Shown: piece after piece, positions 18,223 through 26,274 of the stretch
Numbering within the stretch: position 1 is the stretch's first letter
How the letters are laid out: the number at the start of each line of letters is the position of its first letter
From: Erysipelotrichales bacterium
GTDB taxonomy: Bacteria > Bacillota_I > Bacilli_A > Erysipelotrichales > Erysipelotrichaceae
Assembly: GCA_910576345.1 (NCBI GenBank)
Contig: CAJTIT010000002.1
Span: 62,001 to 126,000, forward strand
Direction of reading: 5' to 3'
DNA length: 64,000 bases
Notes under the pieces: generated by a model
What the model was told of the DNA's origin: nothing
The model's database searches: none
Seen by the model: only the letters and a program-made list of their open reading frames with translations
Program-made: the position numbers and the translations under genes

Positions 18223-18263
18223 GGCAAGAAACATGTAGACAACAGTTTCCACTGCCTTTTTTT
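18223..18263 (+). terminator. Intrinsic terminator after ndoA
   Basis: An imperfect stem pairs GGCA-AGAAAC with GTTTCCAC-TGCC and is followed by seven T residues. Confidence 0.65.
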
Positions 18264-18342
18264 CATAAAAACTGTATGGATTTTTGCTATATTTTTAGTG
18301 TAAAATAAGATATAATAGTACCATTGAAAGAGAGGAACCGTT

Positions 18343-19356
18343 ATGGCAGTGAAAGATTTAATCATACCGTCTCATTATGAAAATAAATTGGATCTTGTTA
18401 CCACAGAGATCGCAATCAAATATGTGAAGGATTTATTTGAAAAACGCTTAGCGAATCATTTAAATCTGATGCGTGTATCCGCACCGCTGTTTGTGGATGT
18501 GGAAAGCGGATTGAACGATAATTTAAACGGAGTGGAGCGTCCGGTTGGTTTTGACATTAAGGAAATGCAGCGGGATATGGAAATTGTTCATTCGCTGGCA
18601 AAATGGAAAAGAATGGCATTGAAACGTTACCATATCGATGTAAACAAAGGTATATACACGGATATGAATGCGGTAAGAAGAGATGAAGTGTTGGATCATT
18701 TGCATTCTTCCTATGTGGATCAATGGGATTGGGAAAAAATTATCGCGAAAAAAGATCGTAATGAAGATACGCTGAAAATGTGTGTTCACACGATTATGAA
18801 GGCACTTGTGGAAACACAGTCGGAGGTTATCAAAGTATTTGAAAACTTAGAGCCGTTTATTTATGAAGATATTACCTTTGTCACAACTCAAGAACTGGCA
18901 GATCGCTATCCGGATTTGACGCCAAAACAAAGAGAATATATGATTTGTAAGGCGCATAAATCTGTGTTTCTAATGAAAATCGGCGATACGCTTTCCAATG
19001 GTGAAAAGCATGATGGGCGTGCACCGGATTATGATGATTGGAATTTAAACGGCGATATCTTGATTTATTATCCGGTATTGGATTGTGTGGTAGAACTGTC
19101 CAGTATGGGAATTCGTGTGGATGCCGAAACATTGCGCAATCAATTAGAAAAAGCCGCATGTAAGGAACGCGAAGCATTCCCGTTCCATCAGATGTTGTTA
19201 AACGATGAATTGCCGCAAACGATTGGCGGAGGAATTGGACAATCCAGAATTTGTATGGTCTTGTTAAACAAGGCGCATATTGGTGAAGTACAGGTAGGCG
19301 CATGGAGTGAAGAAATGATAGAGACATGCGCTAAAGAAGGAATTCACTTGTTATAA
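18343..19356 (+). CDS. asnA: Aspartate--ammonia ligase
   Basis: This 337-residue enzyme makes asparagine from aspartate, ammonia and ATP (AMP-forming). It has the AsnA features of the class II synthetase fold: N-terminal SHYENKLDLVTTEIAIKYVKD, the SAPLFVDVESGLNDNLNGVE block, RPVGFDIK, and the C-terminal GGGIGQSRICMVLLNKAHIGEVQ segment. Length equals the family norm. It is monocistronic with a TATAAT box at 18311-18316 and AGAGGAA before the ATG, and a terminator follows. Confidence 0.97.
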   Translation: MAVKDLIIPSHYENKLDLVTTEIAIKYVKDLFEKRLANHLNLMRVSAPLFVDVESGLNDNLNGVERPVGFDIKEMQRDMEIVHSLAKWKRMALKRYHIDVNKGIYTDMNAVRRDEVLDHLHSSYVDQWDWEKIIAKKDRNEDTLKMCVHTIMKALVETQSEVIKVFENLEPFIYEDITFVTTQELADRYPDLTPKQREYMICKAHKSVFLMKIGDTLSNGEKHDGRAPDYDDWNLNGDILIYYPVLDCVVELSSMGIRVDAETLRNQLEKAACKEREAFPFHQMLLNDELPQTIGGGIGQSRICMVLLNKAHIGEVQVGAWSEEMIETCAKEGIHLL

Positions 19357-19369
19357 TTGATTGTTTGAA

Positions 19370-19406
19370 TGTCTGTATGCTTTAACATGAGTATGCAGGC
19401 ATTTTC
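19370..19406 (+). terminator. Intrinsic terminator after asnA
   Basis: An 11-bp stem with several G-T pairs (TGTCTGTATGC / GTATGCAGGCA) is followed by TTTTC. Confidence 0.7.
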
Positions 19407-20055
19407 ATTTATGAAAATTGATGCTTTTCAAAATGTTATTCATATAAAAATATGTTTTATGAAGCAGTAAGAGAAATATTTATGCTTGATATGTCAAAGA
19501 GATACGGGCGCAGTCTTTGGCTCATCATTTTTTTTTAAGTCAAATGAATAGATGCGTTCAGAAAGTATAACTGTTCTAGAGGTTTTATATTTAAGAGAGT
19601 TAATGAAAAATGAGGGAACGTTTATTGATAGAGTACCTTATCTATCTGAAATGCAAAGAAAATTTTATATTGTTATATAAAGATATGATCGAATTCTTGT
19701 TTCTGCCTTTGATTTAGCAATAAGACTATAGAAATATGTTTTATCATGGTATAGAACATACGATTGATCAAAGTAAACTTTCATAATCTCACAAAAAACT
19801 TTATAAATATTAGATGGTTCATGTATCCACATATAAACTTTTCTGTCTTTTTGAGCTTTCAAACAAGTATAACATATGATGATTTATCTAAATATCAACT
19901 ATAAGAAATGTATCATCATTATCATAATGTATTTTAAATGAAAAAATAAAATTTTTTTTGTGATTTTGAATTTTTAAGTGAATAAAGTATATAGGGGCAA
20001 AAAAAAGTGTACCGATGTGATGACATATGCACATGACAAAGAAAGGAAAGTGAAC
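19407..20055 (+). other. AT-rich stretch without a supported gene
   Basis: About 650 bases hold only short frames. A plus-strand piece near 19580-19680 encodes a plausible-looking fragment (LRELMKNEGTFIDRVPYLSE) without a good start, and a 65-codon minus frame spans 19665-19862. Both could be remnants of a decayed gene, but neither matches a family I recognise. The poly-A/T runs near 19530 and 19950 are typical of eroded intergenic DNA. Confidence 0.4.
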
Positions 20056-20724
20056 ATGAAAAGAAACGAAGAAACCAACCAGAAAGAATTTATACAAAAC
20101 ATATTGAACAACCCACAATTTTTGGCATACATATTGCAATATTTTATATTTGAATTAAAAGAAATCCCACGTATAGAGATTCCAAAATATATTAAAGAAA
20201 TATCAGATTTATATGTGAAAGATATGCCCACACTACATGATGAACCTATTGGCAATGCATATGTAAAAGAACAGCTCCAATCTAAAGGCGTTTTACTGGA
20301 ACTGAGCTTTCCGAATATAGATGAAACAGCGTATTGTGCATGCTACGTAGAAACAAATCAACGCGATGATTGGCAAGATGATCCATTGAGCATCTCTATG
20401 AATCTTTTTAATAGCATTTATTATAATCAACGAAAAGACGCCAAGAAAAAGGTTTATATTGTTAGCATATGTATGGATCATGATATGGACGCGCAGCATT
20501 CCATCATTTTCTATTCCTTGAAACCTGAGGGTGTTGGTCTGTTTGAACCCTCACCAAGCGATCAGTCCCCAATGAATATTTATGTGGTATTCCCAAATGA
20601 AAACAGTCAAAATGAACAAGTAAATCATTTAATGAAATTGCTTCTATATACTTTTAGCAATCGGCTTGTGATTGAAGACAAACTGTATTTGTTAAAGAAA
20701 CGCTATCATATTTCAACGGAATAA
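20056..20724 (+). CDS. Hypothetical protein, unrecognised
   Basis: This 222-residue soluble protein is acidic in the middle, with no signal or membrane segment. The start at 20056 is chosen for the GAAAGGAAAG site 5 bases upstream; an earlier in-frame ATG at 19978 lies in poly-A sequence without a site. Segments such as VKEQLQSKGVLLELSFPNID and KKKVYIVSICMD have the alternating beta strand look of a PD-(D/E)XK or Rpn-like nuclease core, but no complete catalytic motif can be assigned, so no function is claimed. Confidence 0.6.
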   Translation: MKRNEETNQKEFIQNILNNPQFLAYILQYFIFELKEIPRIEIPKYIKEISDLYVKDMPTLHDEPIGNAYVKEQLQSKGVLLELSFPNIDETAYCACYVETNQRDDWQDDPLSISMNLFNSIYYNQRKDAKKKVYIVSICMDHDMDAQHSIIFYSLKPEGVGLFEPSPSDQSPMNIYVVFPNENSQNEQVNHLMKLLLYTFSNRLVIEDKLYLLKKRYHISTE

Positions 20725-20763
20725 AAGATAAACGCATATGTACTATCACAAAAAACCCCTAAA

Positions 20764-20799
20764 AAACAGTGAGATCGCACAATATTCTCACTGTTTTAT
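20764..20799. terminator. Bidirectional terminator between the hypothetical gene and rqcH
   Basis: A 10-bp perfect stem (AACAGTGAGA / TCTCACTGTT) is flanked by A-runs on the left and T-rich sequence on the right, so it can serve both convergent genes. It overlaps the rqcH stop codon. Confidence 0.75.
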
Positions 20800-22437
20800 T
20801 TGATGTTTCAAAAGGTCGATTATATGATCAGAATCAGGATCGATATAAATGGTCTTATAAGTAGACAAAGATACAAAGCTTCCTTTATTGCCAGGTATTT
20901 TTTTCAGTTGTTTCACCATACAGTAATTCACAGGAACACTGGAAGAATAACGTCCACTAGAAAACCATGCCGCTAGCATTGCTGCATCCCTTAATAACTG
21001 TTCACAAGGATCGCTTGTCGTTATGATGACATGAGAGCCATGTAAATCTTTTACATGAAGCCATGTATCGCTTTTCTTTGCAAGCTTCCATGTAATGTAT
21101 TCATTTTGAACATTGTTCTTCCCAACGTAAACAAAAACATCATCCAAGCGAAAGGACAGATAATGCGGTATATCACTTTTTTTCTTTTTTCTGATTTTAT
21201 GAATACGTGCTTTCATATAACCAAGTCTGCTCAATTCTTCACGAATTTCCATTGCGTCTTGCACCGATGCTTGTTCCAACTGTACTTTCAAACCTTCAAA
21301 ATAGTGCAGTTCTTTTTTGCATTGTGCAATCTGCTCCTGTAAATACAGCTGGGCGCGTTTCAGCTTGTGGTATTTTTGATAATACTTATTGGCATTTTGT
21401 TTGATGTCATAGCGCATATCGATTGGAATCTGCACCAGTTCTCCGGTTTCAAAGGAAGGCAATTCAATGATTTTCTCACGCTTGATTTTGTGCATATAGG
21501 CAAACAGAAGATCTCCATAGATACGAAATCGTTCACAATCATGTGCTTCTTTCAAACTTTCTTTTAGTTTTGGTAATTTGGTATGATTGCGGTTGTATTC
21601 ATGCTTAACGACTTTGAATAAATCACCGCTTTGCTGCTTGATCCGCACTTTTTCTTCTTTTTCATAATATAAAACATCCAATCCCTCCATCAAGGAATAA
21701 GTCTGTACGGATGTATGCAGGTGCGTCAAAGGCAAAACATGAAACTGCATACTGGATGTAATATACATCTGATGGGAATGTGCAATCATATGCATGATGT
21801 CCTCAAAAATTTCACCTGCATGTATACGGTATTGTATCTCTGTGGAAAGCAGCGGTGAGAATCCATGGTATTGTTTTGTCAAAGGCTCGTCAAAATCTCC
21901 ATCAAACTCCACAAACGGATTTTTTTTCTGATGTGGTGTTGGCAGCGCATAGATTGCACCCGGATGAATCGTACGCTTGTTGTTTTCAAACGGTGGGATA
22001 CGTTTCATCGCATCTACGATTTTACCTTGTGCATTGACAAGTACCATATTGGCATATTTCCCCATGAATTCCAAATAGAGATGAAATTCATGAATGTCTC
22101 CCAATTCATTACGTGCTTCGATACGCATATCCAAAATACGGTCTAGTCCCATTTGATCCATTGCCAGAATAATACCGCCATCCAGTAATTTTCTTAGCAA
22201 CATCACAAAATTACCGGGTGTTTCCAGTGTCGTGTATTGTCTAGATGTAAAATGGATGCGATTGTATACGCTGTGTGTTGAAATCATGAGCTTTTGTACA
22301 CCTATGCGTGTGCGTAAAGTAAATATGATCTCCGTATCAGATATCTGTTGAATTTTATTTATTTTGGCAGGAAAATAAGGAATCATTTCCTGATGCAGCT
22401 GATGTAAAATAATACCATCTATTGCCATAAATTTCAC
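20788..22437 (-). CDS. rqcH: Rqc2/NFACT-family protein RqcH (FbpA-like)
   Basis: This 549-residue protein has an NFACT-N domain at the start (AIDGIILHQLHQEM, then NRIHFTSRQYTTLETPGNF), a central helical/coiled-coil arm (about 340-410, rich in Lys/Gln) and a C-terminal NFACT-R domain (about 430-549; SDTWLHVKDLHGSHVIITTS). RqcH binds the 50S subunit with a stalled peptidyl-tRNA and adds C-terminal alanine tails that target the chain for degradation. Older annotations call it fibronectin-binding protein. Length fits. It works in the same ribosome-rescue field as the tmRNA/SmpB and RNase R genes at 55-59.7 kb. Confidence 0.94.
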   Translation of the reverse strand: MKFMAIDGIILHQLHQEMIPYFPAKINKIQQISDTEIIFTLRTRIGVQKLMISTHSVYNRIHFTSRQYTTLETPGNFVMLLRKLLDGGIILAMDQMGLDRILDMRIEARNELGDIHEFHLYLEFMGKYANMVLVNAQGKIVDAMKRIPPFENNKRTIHPGAIYALPTPHQKKNPFVEFDGDFDEPLTKQYHGFSPLLSTEIQYRIHAGEIFEDIMHMIAHSHQMYITSSMQFHVLPLTHLHTSVQTYSLMEGLDVLYYEKEEKVRIKQQSGDLFKVVKHEYNRNHTKLPKLKESLKEAHDCERFRIYGDLLFAYMHKIKREKIIELPSFETGELVQIPIDMRYDIKQNANKYYQKYHKLKRAQLYLQEQIAQCKKELHYFEGLKVQLEQASVQDAMEIREELSRLGYMKARIHKIRKKKKSDIPHYLSFRLDDVFVYVGKNNVQNEYITWKLAKKSDTWLHVKDLHGSHVIITTSDPCEQLLRDAAMLAAWFSSGRYSSSVPVNYCMVKQLKKIPGNKGSFVSLSTYKTIYIDPDSDHIIDLLKHQIKQ

Positions 22438-22521
22438 CTCATTTGGTTTCTTTATTATATCATAGATTCTCTACAACATTGAAAATCACTTGAAAAGTTC
22501 ATGAAAATTTAGAAAAACATT

Positions 22522-22550
22522 TTGACATCGTGTACATAGGCTAGTAAAAT
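22522..22550 (+). promoter_or_regulatory. Sigma-A promoter for gmk
   Basis: TTGACA (22522-22527) and TAAAAT (22545-22550) are separated by an ideal 17 bases, 30 bases ahead of the gmk start. Confidence 0.8.
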
Positions 22551-22579
22551 TATAACCAAAGGACAAGGGGTGCATACAT

Positions 22580-23155
22580 ATGAAAAAAGGACTGTTGATT
22601 ATTATTAGCGGACCAAGTGGTGTTGGAAAAGGAACGATTCGCAATTATTTTATGGATGATGCGTCATTAAAATTGGCTTATTCCATTTCCATGACGACCA
22701 GAGCGCCAAGAGAAAATGAAGTGGATGGAAAGGATTATTTCTTTACAACCAAAGAACAGTTTGAACAGGCAATCAAGCAGGATAAACTGTTGGAGTGGGC
22801 AGAGTTTGTCGGCAATTATTACGGTACGCCTTTGTCTTATGTGGAGAAGTTAAGAAACGAAGGGAAGAATGTTCTATTAGAGATTGAAGTGCAGGGCGCA
22901 ACGCAGGTGCGCACCAAATGTCCCGATGCATTATCCATCTTTATCATACCGCCAAGCATGGAAGAATTGGAAAACCGAATTCGCGGACGTCGTTCTGAAC
23001 CGGAAGAAATCGTACAACAACGTTTGGCAAAAGCAGCCGGAGAAATGAAAATGGTTAAGGATTACAAATACGTGGTTTGTAACGACGATCCGCAATTGGC
23101 AGCTGATATGATTTCGTTGATCATCAAGCGGCATATGAAATCAGAACTGTCATAG
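22580..23155 (+). CDS. gmk: Guanylate kinase
   Basis: This 191-residue kinase converts GMP and ATP to GDP and ADP. The P-loop (SGPSGVGKGT, residues 10-19), the GMP-binding segment (SMTTRAPRENEVDGKDYFF) and GNYYGTPLSYV are intact. In Bacillota gmk is often followed by rpoZ and priA; here it stands alone, followed by a mobile-element remnant, so the neighbourhood may have been broken. Confidence 0.97.
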   Translation: MKKGLLIIISGPSGVGKGTIRNYFMDDASLKLAYSISMTTRAPRENEVDGKDYFFTTKEQFEQAIKQDKLLEWAEFVGNYYGTPLSYVEKLRNEGKNVLLEIEVQGATQVRTKCPDALSIFIIPPSMEELENRIRGRRSEPEEIVQQRLAKAAGEMKMVKDYKYVVCNDDPQLAADMISLIIKRHMKSELS

Positions 23156-23266
23156 AAAAAGAAAACTCAAGCGTTTTTCTCATAGGGCAGATCGTATTTT
23201 TATATTTGCTTTTCATCCATTGTGATGAAGTTCAGCAAGGTATTGGAATATGAATACTCAAAATAT
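23156..23266 (+). other. Spacer after gmk
   Basis: Contains a weak A-rich/T-rich stem just after the gmk stop (AGAAAAA / GTTTTTCT, about 23155-23181) that might terminate gmk, then featureless AT-rich sequence up to the element remnant. Confidence 0.4.
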
Positions 23267-23368
23267 TTATTTGATGGCTGGGATGTGACAATACTCTAGC
23301 CTTGTTTTTTTTAGAATGCTTTTTTTAATAGATAGATGAAAGCGCATGTTTAAAGTTATACTATTCAT
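23267..23368 (-). pseudogene. Truncated transposase N-terminus (33 codons)
   Basis: On the minus strand an ATG at 23368 is preceded at proper distance by AAGGAG (23378-23383), giving a basic 33-residue peptide beginning MNSITLNMRFHLSIKKSILK before a stop at 23267. The basic helical start, an upstream promoter (TATACT at 23403-23408, minus strand) and an adjoining terminal-repeat-like sequence make it the 5' end of an insertion-element transposase that has lost its body. The family (IS3/IS481-like) is a guess. Confidence 0.5.
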
Positions 23369-23421
23369 GCAAGAGGTCTCCTTTCTTGAATGTGATAATT
23401 CAAGTATAGCGTACCTCTTGC
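23369..23421 (-). repeat. Long inverted repeat enclosing the remnant's ribosome binding site
   Basis: GCAAGAGGT (23369-23377) and ACCTCTTGC (23413-23421) are perfect inverted copies, with an inner stem from TCTTGAAT/ATTCAAG. On the minus strand the enclosed loop side carries the AAGGAG site, and the arm is immediately next to the ATG. A transcript entering from outside would form the hairpin and hide the site. One starting at the internal TATACT box would lack one arm. That is the read-through protection design known from IS10/IS50-type elements. Confidence 0.5.
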
Positions 23422-23446
23422 TTTTTGTTTACTCTTTTTGTAACAC

Positions 23447-23464
23447 ATCTATTGTAAACCAACA
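23447..23464 (+). repeat. 18-bp repeat, copy 1 (probable element end)
   Basis: ATCTATTGTAAACCAACA occurs here and again, identical and in the same orientation, at 60095-60112. Read on the minus strand it begins TGTTGG and lies 80-100 bases upstream of the truncated transposase, where a terminal inverted repeat would be expected. Confidence 0.6.
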
Positions 23465-23554
23465 CATTTAGAAACCATGGTGCACAGAAACAGGTGTGTT
23501 ATGGACAAAAGTGTGGTACAATGTATCTCATAAGTGATATGAGGAGGAACATGA

Positions 23555-24454
23555 ATGAATAAGTATATCGGTATCGATCTTGGCGGAACCAATGTACGTG
23601 TAGCAAAAGTAGACGAACAGGGTAATCTGCTTCAAGTGGTAAAAGAAGCGACAGAAATTGAACAAGGCGTCGAACATGTGATGGAGAAGATCATACGCAT
23701 GATCGGATCGATTGATCATGTGGAAGAATGCAAAGGCATTGGTATGGGGGTGCCGGGTCCGGTAGACACCAAGGCAGGCAAGATGGTCATGTCATCCAAT
23801 TTGCCTGGATTCGCACATTATCCGATTGTAGAGCGTATTCAAAATGCATTTCATTTGCCAACATATGTGGATAACGATGTAAATGTGGCTGGTATGGGAG
23901 AAGCTGTATTGGGTGCTGGAAAATCATATGACATTGTGTATTATGTGACGATTTCCACCGGGGTTGGCGGCGCATTGATCATCAATCGCAAAGTGCATTC
24001 CGGAAAAAATGGTCATGCGGGTGAAATTGGCAATATTATTATTGACCGCAACCGTGAAAAAATCAATCATTTGAATGTTGGCGCTGTGGAATGTGAAGCA
24101 AGCGGTATGGCGATCACACGTATTGGTAAACAAGTGTTTGGAGAACATATCCAACATGCCGGTGATGTGTTTGATTTGGCAAGAGCAGGTGATGAAAACG
24201 CACTGAAAATATGTGATGACGCTGCCTATGATTTGGCCGTCGCATTTTCTGTCATTGCGCATGTCGTGGATCCGGAAGTATTTGTGATTGGCGGTGGTGT
24301 GATGAAAGGAAAAGATGTATTCTATGATAAAATGATCAGCTATTATCGCTCTATGATTCATCAAGGCATGCAGTCGGTTGAATTTAAAGACGCACTATTG
24401 GAGGAACCAGGCATTGTGGGTGCGGCAATGTTGCCGATGGCATATGAAGAATAA
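23555..24454 (+). CDS. ROK-family sugar kinase (glucokinase-like)
   Basis: This 299-residue kinase has the ATP-binding DLGGTNVRVAKV (residues 7-18), the sugar-binding DNDVNVAGMGE, the STGVGGALI phosphate loop and HAGEIGNI. It most likely phosphorylates glucose to glucose 6-phosphate, feeding pgi at 6.4 kb. The ROK zinc signature C-x-C-G-x2-G-C-x-E is absent: the equivalent segment reads NVGAVECEASGMAI with only one Cys. Either zinc is not used or the substrate differs, so glucokinase is an inference. The next gene starts 1 base after the stop, so they are probably co-transcribed. Confidence 0.85.
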   Translation: MNKYIGIDLGGTNVRVAKVDEQGNLLQVVKEATEIEQGVEHVMEKIIRMIGSIDHVEECKGIGMGVPGPVDTKAGKMVMSSNLPGFAHYPIVERIQNAFHLPTYVDNDVNVAGMGEAVLGAGKSYDIVYYVTISTGVGGALIINRKVHSGKNGHAGEIGNIIIDRNREKINHLNVGAVECEASGMAITRIGKQVFGEHIQHAGDVFDLARAGDENALKICDDAAYDLAVAFSVIAHVVDPEVFVIGGGVMKGKDVFYDKMISYYRSMIHQGMQSVEFKDALLEEPGIVGAAMLPMAYEE

Positions 24455-24455
24455 G

Positions 24456-25673
24456 ATGAAACAATATGCACGACTGGCAATCCGAAGTGGCGTGCATTTA
24501 CAAGAGGGACAGACACTGTTGATTGATGCAGACATTCATGCGTATGCATTTGTGCGCATTGCCGTAAAAGAGGCATATGAAGCGGGTGCGAAAGAAGTGC
24601 TGGTCAATTATCATGATGCGCTGTTGGATCAATATGCATATGTATATGAAAGTGAGCAAACACTAAGTGAAGTGCATGATTGGCAGGTGATGCGCTATTT
24701 GGATTATCTGAAAGATGGCGCATGTCGTCTGCATATCATTTCTCCGTTGCCGCAGCTGTTAAAAGACTGCGATCCCAATAAAATGGCGGTTCGTGCCAAA
24801 GCAATCGGAAAAGCGATGAAGGAAGTACGTGACTATACGACTGCCAGCAAAGTGCAGTGGTCAATTGTGGCAGTGCCAAATGAAAAGTGGGCAAAACAAG
24901 TGTTTCCAAATGAAAGCGAAACAGAAGCGATGGATCATTTGTGGGATCAAATATTCAAGTGTGTGTACGTTGTTGATACACAGGATCCATTGCATATATG
25001 GGAACAGCGCGATGCCTTGTTTGCACAGCGTATCGAGAAATTAAATCGATATGCATGCAAGCGTCTTCATTTCACAAGCGAATTGGGTACTGATCTTTAT
25101 GTGGGATTGCCTGAAGGTCATTTATGGGCAGGCGGATCGGAAATTGCACAAAACCAAGTGCGTTTTAATGCAAATATTCCAACGGAAGAAGTATTTACGG
25201 CGCCACATTTTCAAAAGGTGGAGGGCGTTGTTTTTGCCAGCAAACCGCTTTTGTATTCCGGAAATCTCATCAAAGATTTTTCACTGCGGTTTTCTGAAGG
25301 TAAAGTGGTGGAATATCATGCGGCACAAGGTGAAGATGTTTTGGACATGCTTTTGAAAATGGATGAAGGTAGCGCCTATTTGGGGGAAGTAGCGTTGGTG
25401 CCTTATGATTCAGCAATCTCTCAAAGTGAAATTCTGTTTTACACTACGCTGTTTGATGAGAATGCATCCTGTCACTTGGCACTTGGCTCTGCTTATCCAA
25501 GCTGTGTGGAAGGTGGGTTGGATATGAGTGATGAACAACTGCGTGCACATGGGCTCAACACATCTCTCTCTCATGTGGATTTCATGTTTGGCACAAAAGA
25601 AATGTGCATTATGGGAGAACTTGATGATGGTACATGGATACCAATATTTGAACACGGCAATTTTGTTATGTAA
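24456..25673 (+). CDS. M29-family metallo-aminopeptidase (AmpS/PepS type)
   Basis: This 405-residue cytoplasmic exopeptidase removes N-terminal residues from peptides. M29 features are present: N-terminal YARLAIRSGVHLQEGQTLLI, the metal-ligand blocks NIPTEEVFTAP, AYLGEVALVP, the histidine of SCHLALGSAYP, and the terminal SHVDFMFGTKE. Two co-frame starts exist, 24444 (inside the kinase stop region) and 24456; the latter gives the usual MKQYARLA start. It is tightly linked to the ROK kinase gene and followed after 18 bases by lemA. Confidence 0.9.
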   Translation: MKQYARLAIRSGVHLQEGQTLLIDADIHAYAFVRIAVKEAYEAGAKEVLVNYHDALLDQYAYVYESEQTLSEVHDWQVMRYLDYLKDGACRLHIISPLPQLLKDCDPNKMAVRAKAIGKAMKEVRDYTTASKVQWSIVAVPNEKWAKQVFPNESETEAMDHLWDQIFKCVYVVDTQDPLHIWEQRDALFAQRIEKLNRYACKRLHFTSELGTDLYVGLPEGHLWAGGSEIAQNQVRFNANIPTEEVFTAPHFQKVEGVVFASKPLLYSGNLIKDFSLRFSEGKVVEYHAAQGEDVLDMLLKMDEGSAYLGEVALVPYDSAISQSEILFYTTLFDENASCHLALGSAYPSCVEGGLDMSDEQLRAHGLNTSLSHVDFMFGTKEMCIMGELDDGTWIPIFEHGNFVM

Positions 25674-25691
25674 CGGAAAGGAGAAGTTTTT

Positions 25692-26249
25692 ATGTCAATT
25701 TATATGATGATTGCGATTGGGATTATCGCACTTATGATTCTATGGTTTATTTTCGGTTATAATCGTTTTGTTCGTTTGAGAAACAAGGTGGAGGAAGCTT
25801 TTTCAACGATGGATGTTTATTTGAAAAAGCGTTATGATTTGATTCCTAATTTGGTTGAGACAATCAAGGGCTATACCAAACATGAAAGCGAAACATTGGA
25901 AAAAGTCGTTGCGGCGCGCAATATGGCAGTGTCAGCTAAAAATACGGATGATAAGATTGCAGGGGAGCAACAAATGCAAAGAATGTTGGGATCTTTATTT
26001 GCGATTAGTGAATCCTATCCGGATTTAAAGGCAGATTCACATTATGTAAAACTGATGAGTGAGTTAGAGCGTGTGGAAGCGGATATTGCGAATGCACGCA
26101 AATATTTCAATGCCGTGGTGAAAAAATACAATGATGCGATTCAAGTATTCCCCAATAATATATTGGCAGCACTGTTTCATTTCAAACAAAAACCACTGTT
26201 TGAAATTCAAGACAGTGTACAAAGAGAAAATGTACATGTGCAGTTTTAA
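25692..26249 (+). CDS. lemA: LemA family protein
   Basis: This 185-residue protein has one N-terminal membrane helix (about 4-24) and a helical bundle with the LemA hallmarks NKVEEAFSTMDVYLKKRYDLIPNL split over residues 32-55, VAARN and ARKYFNAVVKKYN. AAAGGAGAAG precedes the ATG. LemA proteins have an extracytoplasmic N-terminus and cytoplasmic bundle; function is not established. The DUF2207 gene follows at once, and these two families are commonly paired in Bacillota. Confidence 0.93.
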   Translation: MSIYMMIAIGIIALMILWFIFGYNRFVRLRNKVEEAFSTMDVYLKKRYDLIPNLVETIKGYTKHESETLEKVVAARNMAVSAKNTDDKIAGEQQMQRMLGSLFAISESYPDLKADSHYVKLMSELERVEADIANARKYFNAVVKKYNDAIQVFPNNILAALFHFKQKPLFEIQDSVQRENVHVQF

Positions 26250-26274
26250 CAGCGCATCGTTTGGGAAGCGATAT

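Noticed and set aside
23369-23421. Intrinsic terminator for gmk
   Set aside because: The stem is 215 bases after gmk and is better explained by the minus-strand element remnant (promoter, ribosome site and ATG align with it), although it may also terminate plus-strand transcripts.
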